Positions 50,301 to 59,300 of a stretch of DNA of 64,000 nucleotides are shown here, piece after piece. The notes beneath the pieces are model-generated. The model worked only from the letters and a program-made list of their open reading frames with translations, was not told the origin of the DNA and did no database searches. The position numbers were made by a program, and so were the translations under genes. Each line of letters begins with the position of its first letter. Positions within the stretch are counted from its first letter, which is position 1. The stretch comes from Sipunculus nudus (Eukaryota; Annelida; Sipuncula; Golfingiida; Sipunculidae): the NCBI GenBank assembly GCA_026874595.1, contig CM049318.1:33069956-33133955 (forward strand), in the 5' to 3' direction.

Positions 50301-53300
50301 TGCCATATTTGGGTCTTTTCATTACAGATGTAGTTTTACAAGGTGTCAAATTATCTGAGGTGGGTGTGCTTGTGCTGAAAGATAGTCCAGACTGTACAAA
50401 TATGAGAAATGAAATCCCAAGTATATTAGGTACTAATGTTTTACAGCATGTACCACAATTTTCACATTTGTTGAAGTCATCTGAGACTATTATAAAACAA
50501 ACCCAAGAGAGCTGTTCTTCTAATTTAGGGTTTGCCGGAGTCAGCAAGTGTGAGGCATGTTTAATCAAAGCTGGTGAGGTGGCTTTTGTACCAGTTATGA
50601 CACCCAATCAAGAAGGTCTGTGTTTTGTAGACGCCTTTGACAAAGGTATTATGGGAAGTTTGTATATAGTTCCTGGGATAATATTAAGTGCCAGTTCCAA
50701 AATCCAAGTTGTTAACACTAGTCAGAGGGATATCAAATTACTTCCTGGGACCAGAATAGGAGTATGCCACATGGTGGATATTGTGACTGGGAAAGAAAGT
50801 AAACTTCATTTGTCCTGCAGTGAGAGCAGTGTCACTGTCAGTCATTCAAACCAGGAATCAAACCATGAATCGATTCATGATTCTCCGGCAGAAAGAGACA
50901 GCGAACAGATGCCAAAAGTGGATTTATCACACTTAATCGGAACCATGGACGAACTGGAAAGAGTGAAAGCATCAATTATGAAACATCGCAATGTATTCCT
51001 TGCAGATGAAGAAAAGCTGGGATGCACAAAAACAGTTCAGCATCACATCAACACAACTGATGATGTCCCTGTTGTTCAACCATTCAGGAAAATCCCCCCT
51101 CAGTTGTGGCAGGATGTCCAAGAACATCTCAATGGTCTCTTAGATAAAGGTATAATTGAGGAAAGTAACTCAGAATATGCTTCTCCTATTGTTATAGTAC
51201 GGAAAAAGAATAACGAAATCCGTATGTGTGTTGACTATAGAAAGTTAAACACCAAAATCCGGAAGGATGCCTTTCCTCTCCCAAGGATCGAGGAATCTTT
51301 AGATGCATTGACAGGTGCCAAGTATTTTACCACCTTAGACTTAACTTCTGCATACCATCAGATAGAGGTCGCCCCTGAGGACAGAAAGAAGACGGCATTC
51401 ATAACTCCAATGGGCCTGTATCAATATCGCAGGATGCCATTCAGACTTTCTACAGCACCCGCCACATTCCAGCGGCTAATGAGTCAGGTATTCCGAGAGG
51501 ACATTTTTCGGATTCTTCTGGTGTACCTCGACGATATCATCGTGTTCTCCAGCACCATTGAGGAACATCTAGAACGACTGGAAAAAGTTTTCAGCACTTT
51601 AGCTAAACACAATCTCAAACTGAAGGCTGAAAAGTGTGCTTTGTTCAAAGAAGAAGTGACCTACTTAGGCCATATAGTATCAGCGGATGGTATCTGTCCT
51701 GATCCTGGAAAGGTAGCAGCAGTCAAAGAGTATGAGGTACCAACCACTGTGCGAGAACTACGAAGATTTTTAGGATTTTGTTCATACTATCGCCGGTTTG
51801 TTCCAAATTTTGCCAAAATTGCAGCCCCACTGCATGCTTTAGTAGGATCTGCTTCTGGAAAGAACAAGAAAGGACACGGCAGAAGCAAAAATCAGGCATT
51901 GCCTTATTGGGAATCAGAGCATGAGCAAGCATTTCAAGTGCTAAAGGGTAAACTTACAACAACTCCAGTCCTTGCTTATGCTGATTTCACCAAACTGTTC
52001 ATTCTGGAAACAGACGCGTCAGATCAAGGGCTTGGAGCGGTACTAAGTCAAGAACAAGATGGAATTAAACGTGTAATAGCATATGCCAGTAGAGGTCTGA
52101 GAGGTGGTGAGAAAAACAAGGAGGGATACAGCTCCAGAAAATTGGAGCTGTTGGCACTGAAATGGGCTGTAGCTGATAAGTTTAAAGATTACCTGATTGG
52201 GAGCAACTTTACCGTCTATACTGATAATAATCCACTCACATATGTGATGGGTCGTGGCAAGCTGAATGCTGTGGAGCAAAGATGGGTTGCTGCTTTAGCA
52301 TCTTTCAATTTTTCTTTCAAATACCGGTCTGGTAAAGAGAATACCAATGCAGATTTCCTAAGCCGGCAAGAAAGCAGACCCTGGGATTTAGATGCTGAAG
52401 AAGTAGCAAGTATGTGTGCTTTTGTGTTAGAATCTGCAAATGTACCAAAGGAGATACAAGCAAAAGCTTGTCAAATAGCAATCTCAACACCTGAAAAGGA
52501 ACTGTTATCTATAGCAGAACACCATGAGTTGAAAGCCACTGTTCTACCCACTGTAGGGGCTAAACAGATGTCAGATCTGCAGAGTCAAGACCCTGTAATA
52601 GGTCCGGTTAAGAAATTTCTCAAGGAAGGTGTCAAACCTTCACTGACACAGAGAAAACATGCTACAAAAGAAGTACAATTGCTTTTGCGCCAATGGGATC
52701 GCTTAAAAGAGTCTAAAGGAGTACTGTATCGATCAGTGCAAGATCCATGTAAAGGCAAATTGAAACAGATTTTGCTACCACAACAACTGAAGAGTCAAAT
52801 CTTACAAAATAGTCATGACCATCATGGACACCAAGGTATTGAACGAACAGAACTGTTGATTAAGGAAAAATACTTTTGGCCCAAGATGCATCAAGAAATT
52901 AAGGAATATATTGAACAATGTGAAAGGTGTGCTTTGGCAAAACCAATCAAAGTCAAAACTTCGCTTGGTAGTTTACTTTCAACGAAACCATTGGAAGTGT
53001 TAGCGATGGATTTCACGCTACTTGAAAAGTCTTCAAGTGGTTACGAAAATGTTCTAGTACTCACAGATATCTTTACAAAATATGCAATAGCTGTGCCAAC
53101 AAAAGATCAAAAGTCAACGACTGTGGCCAAGGTGTTGGTAAATTATTGGTTTAGGAGGTTTGGTCCCCCACAGAGGCTTCATTCAGACCAGGGAAGAGAT
53201 TTCGAGTCAAAACTGATCAAGGATCTTTGTGAACTATATGGGATTAAAAAGTCAAGAACGACACCCTATCACCCACAAGGAAATGCTCAATGTGAACGCT

Positions 53301-56300
53301 TTAATCGGACCCTTCACAACCTGTTGAGAGCATTACCTCCAGAGAGGAAAAGGAAATGGCCCGAATACCTCGATGAGCTCGTGTTCTTTTACAACACTAC
53401 CCCACATTCTACAACAGGGTTTTCGCCATTTTATCTCATGTATGGCAGAGATGCAAATAATTTCAGAAATCTTGTTCAGGATGATACATTAGAAACCACA
53501 GAAGCATCTGCAGAGGAACCAACAATGAACAACTGGGTGACAAAACATCAACAGAAGCTAAAAGAAATATACAGGATTGCTCAGGAACAACTCAAGCAGA
53601 AAGCAGAAACCAGAAAAACTCATCATGATGGTCAACTCAAAGACCATTCTTTGGCTGTTGGAACAGAGGTCTACAGAAAGAATCATACTGTTAAAGGTAG
53701 AAAAAAGTTCCAAGATGCTTACCATCCAAAAAGATACGTCATCCTGGCCTGTAATCATGACCAACATATTTATCTAATTGAACCAACAGATGGGCTGGGA
53801 AAAGCAAATTGGATTAATAGAGCAGATTTAAGGCCATGTCCAGACAGGAAGTCAAATCACCAAGTACAAAAGAAATTAAGAAAGCGTCATAGCCAACTAA
53901 CAAGAAAGACCTCTTGTACAAGTAGCTCAGATGATGATGAAATCCGAGTATTAATTAATTATCGCCACAATGAACAATCCACAGAAGCAGGAAATCTGTC
54001 AAATGATACCAATGCAGGATCATACCATTCTGTGTCTCAGACGACATCCGATGAAGATGAGATGTTTATACCGAGGAGAACAAGCAGACAAAATGCTGGT
54101 TACCATAGAAATCCATACAATCTGCCTAGATCAGCTTTAAGTAATTATGTGAATAATAGTTTAATTCAGAAAAAGGAAACGACAGTTTAAATACCCTTAT
54201 TTTGTTAGTGTTTTGTTAGTGTTTGTATTGTTTGCATTTATATTATATGTCTTAAGTCAAAGATTACAGAGCAAATGTTTGTTTGTGCCGCATTGTGTTT
54301 AAAACCAGGTTAATTTACAAAGAAAAGACTGGTTTCGTTCTATGTTTGATTTGTATTATATGTTTATTATTGTCAGTGTTTATTCCTGTATACTCCTAAC
54401 ACATTGCTCGAGGACGAGGCAATGAAAAAGTGGGGGTGGATGAAGCAGAGTTTAAATTAAGACATGTCAACTATTTAAACTTTCATCTCTTAATAATTTT
54501 GTTGCTGTTTTATTCAACATAATGCTTTAATATGATTACTTAGACTGTGCAGTCCAACGTGCACATGATACATGTAGTGTCCTTGAAGTATACAATGACA
54601 GCAGGCCTCCAGCAGTCTGGACAAACGCTTTACAGGGAAAGCTACATATGGTCATGTTGCTGGTTACTGTGGAAATCCAGGACTGACCTATATCACCTAA
54701 TGTTTATGTATGAGCATGCATTGTGAAACCATAAATGTATTTTATTATTTCATTTGGGTACATGTTCAGAGAACAGACATGTTTTTAGTTTATTTCAAAA
54801 GTTCTATTCATAAATGTACTTGGTAGTATTTTAATATTTAATACACAAGTAGGACTACTTTGCGTCTTGACCCAGATGTCTGGGTACATAACCCCCTGCT
54901 CAGGGTGGGGCCCTCGCTTTGGCCCACTGTCTGAAGAAAGCTGAAAACAACTGAATATAAGGTAAAGAATTTATACTTAATAAGCTACTCTCTTAAGTCC
55001 TAAGAGTTTTTTTATTTATTAATTTTGTCATATAAGTAATTTAAGTTTTTCCATCTTGTCATTACTTAAGTACTTAGATATCAATTAAAGAAAAACTGCA
55101 GTTTAAAAGGTTAACTTTATACCAAGGTACAGATTGGCTTTAATTCCAGTCAGAATATTTGTATGATTGATATATATGTCTCAAGACACTCATTTGATGC
55201 AACACAGCTTGATCAGTTATGTTAATTGTTAGAATGTCAATACATTGTAATTCTTTAAATCTGTTTACGTTATTTTTGAGAAATAGCAGTGGAATGTGGC
55301 AGGTTGTCCCTTTCAGGGATGAGTATTAGAATTGTTACATAATGTTGTTTTATATTTATTCCTGTAAGCACTGATGAGTGTAATGTATAATCAGACAGGA
55401 AATGTCTAGTATCTGCATGTTAAATGTATCCTGTAGACACAGAAGTCCAACTTGTGTTCCTTTCCCCAATTTTGCTAGACTATTGTTACATAATATAATT
55501 CAGGGTGAGATAGAAAGAGTTAGTTCATTTAATGTTCTCTTCAGATCAAAACATGAAGAGAATACGTGCAGACAGTGTAACATGTGCAATATTTATATCT
55601 GGTGAGTTATTATTATTAATTGGCTGAAATGTTTGCATGAAAATAATTGTCTAAATGTTCATTTAAATAAGTGACAGGTGTGCCCATTTCTGAGTATGTG
55701 GAATTAAATCTGTTTAGGATATACATATGGGACTGTCTAGGCATGAGTTTTGTTTACCCTCTAAGATATGGCATATGTTGTCTCTGACATCCCCCCCCCC
55801 CCTTCTCTCTCTCTGCGAGAGAGCTGGGGACAGTCCCTGACCTCTTAATGTCTAAGGTCAATAGCTGTCTGGCTGTAACATCAGGTTCCACAGACCAGGA
55901 CAGGGGACCCTTGTCGCTCATGTTGTACACAAACTGTGCCATTTAATTGTTCCCGCAGGCAAGCAGCTGCAACTTACAGTCATGTATATCAGTTTGGGGT
56001 TACGTTGTTTTCTGTAAAATGTCACCACAATAGCTACAACAGGTGATACTGGTACTTGTGGCCTTGACCACTCAACAATGACTAAGTGTACTGTACCAGT
56101 GCTAATTAGTTAATTTACTTTGTCAATTTATGAGTATTATTAATTAATTATGCATAGAATTTCTTGAATCATTTATTATTTTATTCATTGATGGTAAAAT
56201 CAATAATTGAGGATTGAATGTAATGTTTTACTAGTTTTGTGTATTGTCATTTTATTGGATTTTCTCTTTGGATAAAGAGGTTATTGTGCAAGTCCAAAGG

Positions 56301-59300
56301 AATAAAGATGCAGCATTGTATTGTTGGCATGTAGTAAAATGTTTGGGCGGAGCATGATGTTTTAGGACTCTTAGTGTAGTTACTTTTGTTGTTTACCCGA
56401 CTTGTGTGTGTATAAATTATTTCAATTATTTTATTGCATTGCATTTGTCTGCTTATACACTTCAAGTCATAGGGTACATTTATGTATGTGTGTTATGCTG
56501 ATACATGTTACTAATAGAAACCTGGGTAATTGTTTTCGTACAATTTTATGATAAGATAATTGGTTTCTAGTGACTGAAAGTATCATGGGCATTTATGTAT
56601 ATGTTATTTGTATTGGATATGCCAAGTTCTTAGAGGGTTTATCATTACAATGTTTTATTATATTGATATGCCTTCCGAGATATATCATATCATTTTATGT
56701 ATTTCTCAGCGATTTTTACAATCTATCTGTCAGATTAAAGATTGTTTGTTTTTATAGGTCAAACTTACAATAGACAACAGGACGACTTTCAAGATTAACT
56801 GTTGTACAGAACAAACCATACTATTTGTTGTAAGTTAATGGGGTTTTATTCCATACAATCAACTTTACATTGTTTATTATGGTAATTTATGTAAATTGTG
56901 ATCAATCATAGAGATATATTCATTTTCAATATAATTCTTTGAAATTACGATTGTTTTCAAGTTTAAATAATAATTGTTTAGGTATCCTTAGTATCAGAGC
57001 CAGAAATTAAGGATGGGTTATTTGTAAACACTTTACATATTTCAAAAGAAAATTCACATTATGGCTTTGTCAAATTTATCAGGTTTTCAGTACCTAAACT
57101 GCATTGAATGATAACTGGATGAGTAAGAAAATTGCTATATATATTCAACAATAATTATTTTTATCTTGACCCTTTGTTACATTCATATCTTAAATTTCTT
57201 TTATATTTTTGTATTTTAGCTGGTTCGCCAGCCACTCCATTTAGGAACCGTAAGAATAAACAGATTAAATCAACTTGTCTTGTCTACTGGTCTTCGTCCC
57301 CAACCCACGGTTACACATATTTTCCACAAGTCCTATTACCATTAATACTTACATGTGATGGACATGTAAAGATTTAATCTTTTCAGTTTGGCCTTTCAGA
57401 TCCTTATAAATATTTGAAATATTGTACTGTGCTGTGTGGTTAAAAAGTAGTAAGCAATTTGGCTGAGAGAGATGAGTGCTGAAATGAGATTCCCTCAGTG
57501 CAGAATAAAGTTATTTCCCTTTTTAACGGTATCTGTTAAATAAATTGTTCAGTACTTTATAAATAAGTAGTCTTGGTCTTATTTAAATAAAACAAATTTC
57601 AGATTTTTATAACAAAAAAGAAAGAGGCTATTTTAGACTTTTAGTTATCTTGTGAATATTTTAATTTGCAGGTTAGGAGCTGTGACAGATTTTGAGCTGG
57701 TTCTACGTACAAGAAATATTCAAGATGACGTCATGGTGGTGAGTTGTGATATCAAAATATGACACTGACAGCAGAGCCAGATACAGATACAAATGATGCA
57801 CAAAAACTAGAACGATGAAAGCAGAGGCAGATACTGATACAAATTATACACAAAATCAGGAACACTGAAAACACTGAGTCAAGTCATTATAATTTCAAGC
57901 AGAAATTAGTAGTTATCAGTGTAATCAGTTATATAATTTGATCAGTGATAATGTTTAAATCTTACAAGTGAATCACAAGATGCCAGATATCTGAGCATGA
58001 ATCCTTGAATACTACTTATAAGCGTGGTGCTTTATTCATATTTTCAGGTGGCTGGAGACATGCTGTTTCAAGATTCAAAATTTGATATTGCTCAAGTGCT
58101 CAATTATTTTCACCTCAAAACTGATGGTGACCTGGCAATATATTATGAAATGGAAACCGTAGAAGACTCATCTACCAGAGGTATTGTGGAAGTTTCTCCA
58201 GAGGACAACAGGTAGGTCTGCTTCAAGAAAAATATTGTGACAACTAAATATCATAAGAGTCCAAAAAAGGTCCTCAGTAGGGTCCTTCTATGCCCCAAAT
58301 TCCAAGATGTCTGCATAACAGCCATATTGGATTTCTTATTTCATAATGATTCCAAACTTTGTTGCCCACATTCTCTCATAGGGCCAATCATTAAAAATAT
58401 AAGGGCAGTTATTTAATTCATTCAGAGATAATGCCTGTAAAATACTATTACATTTCAGGATGACTGCCTAATGGCCATATTTAATTTCTGAATTTCCAAA
58501 GTTTTAGTACACAACCAATCTTCAAAAAACATTTCTCAGGGCCACTGCCTAACTTGTTTGGGAGGTAATGCATGCAAAATGGATTCCACAATGGCTGCCT
58601 TGTAGCCATATTGGATTTTGATGATTTTAGTATTCTGAAGGACACACCCTGTTTTAGGATTAATTATCAGAATATAATTTGTGTGAAATAAATTCCAAGA
58701 TTGCTGCCAGGCAGTAATTCTCAAATGTATCAGGAGATAATGAAAGGGCAATATGAAGGGCACACAAGCTGATTAATATAGGGCATTTACAAAAGTTGGG
58801 CCCAAGTAATTAAATGAAAAATTGATTAAACATAATTGTTTTCTTTGCTTAAGGAATTAATATTATGTCATAGGTAGCTATATACTACATGTCTTTGATG
58901 TTTTGGAAAAAGTTTAAACATATCTAGAGCAGGCTTTTTGGAACATCCTGAATATTTTTCCTGCAGCTCACATGTACACTTCTTTAAATTAATTTTATAA
59001 TTTCAGAATCCTGCGTTTTCATGAGAAGCCATCTCCAGGGGAAACAGACTCTCGTTTAGCGAGCGTGGTGTTTTACTGCTTCCGCAAACAGACGATATCA
59101 AAAGTGTCAGAATTCCTGGAGATTCATCCTCAAGTAGAGCACAGAAACTTCGGAAAATTCATGGCAAGTACTGAAACAATGTGTTTTATAGAGTCTGGTT
59201 GTTGGTAAAGAGCCCCCCACAAGTGTGTTGCACTCGCAACATAAATATGACCTACTGTTTTGCACTCATTACACGTGAAAAGTCCATGGGGACATCATAT

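Larger units (their letters stand above)
45236..57315 (+). mobile_element. Full-length Ty3/Gypsy LTR retrotransposon, 12,080 bp
   Basis: Two long direct repeats (45236-48109 and 54441-57315) begin TG and end CA and flank gag-pol with the Gypsy order PR-RT-RNaseH-IN. A primer-binding site follows the 5' LTR and a polypurine tract precedes the 3' LTR. Host DNA is duplicated as CATA on both sides (45232-45235 and 57316-57319). By eye the LTRs differ by two substitutions and one base in a C run, indicating a very recent insertion. The element lies in a host intron in the same sense as the gene. No envelope-like ORF exists between pol and the 3' LTR. Gag carries an in-frame stop, so this copy probably needs proteins in trans. 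Confidence 0.95.

Noticed and set aside
49837-50607. 256-codon minus-strand ORF
   Set aside because: Lies antisense to gag and pol; no motif, and the sense frames have clear domains.
54191-54440. Envelope-like third ORF
   Set aside because: Only about 250 bp separates the pol stop from the 3' LTR, with stops in every frame.
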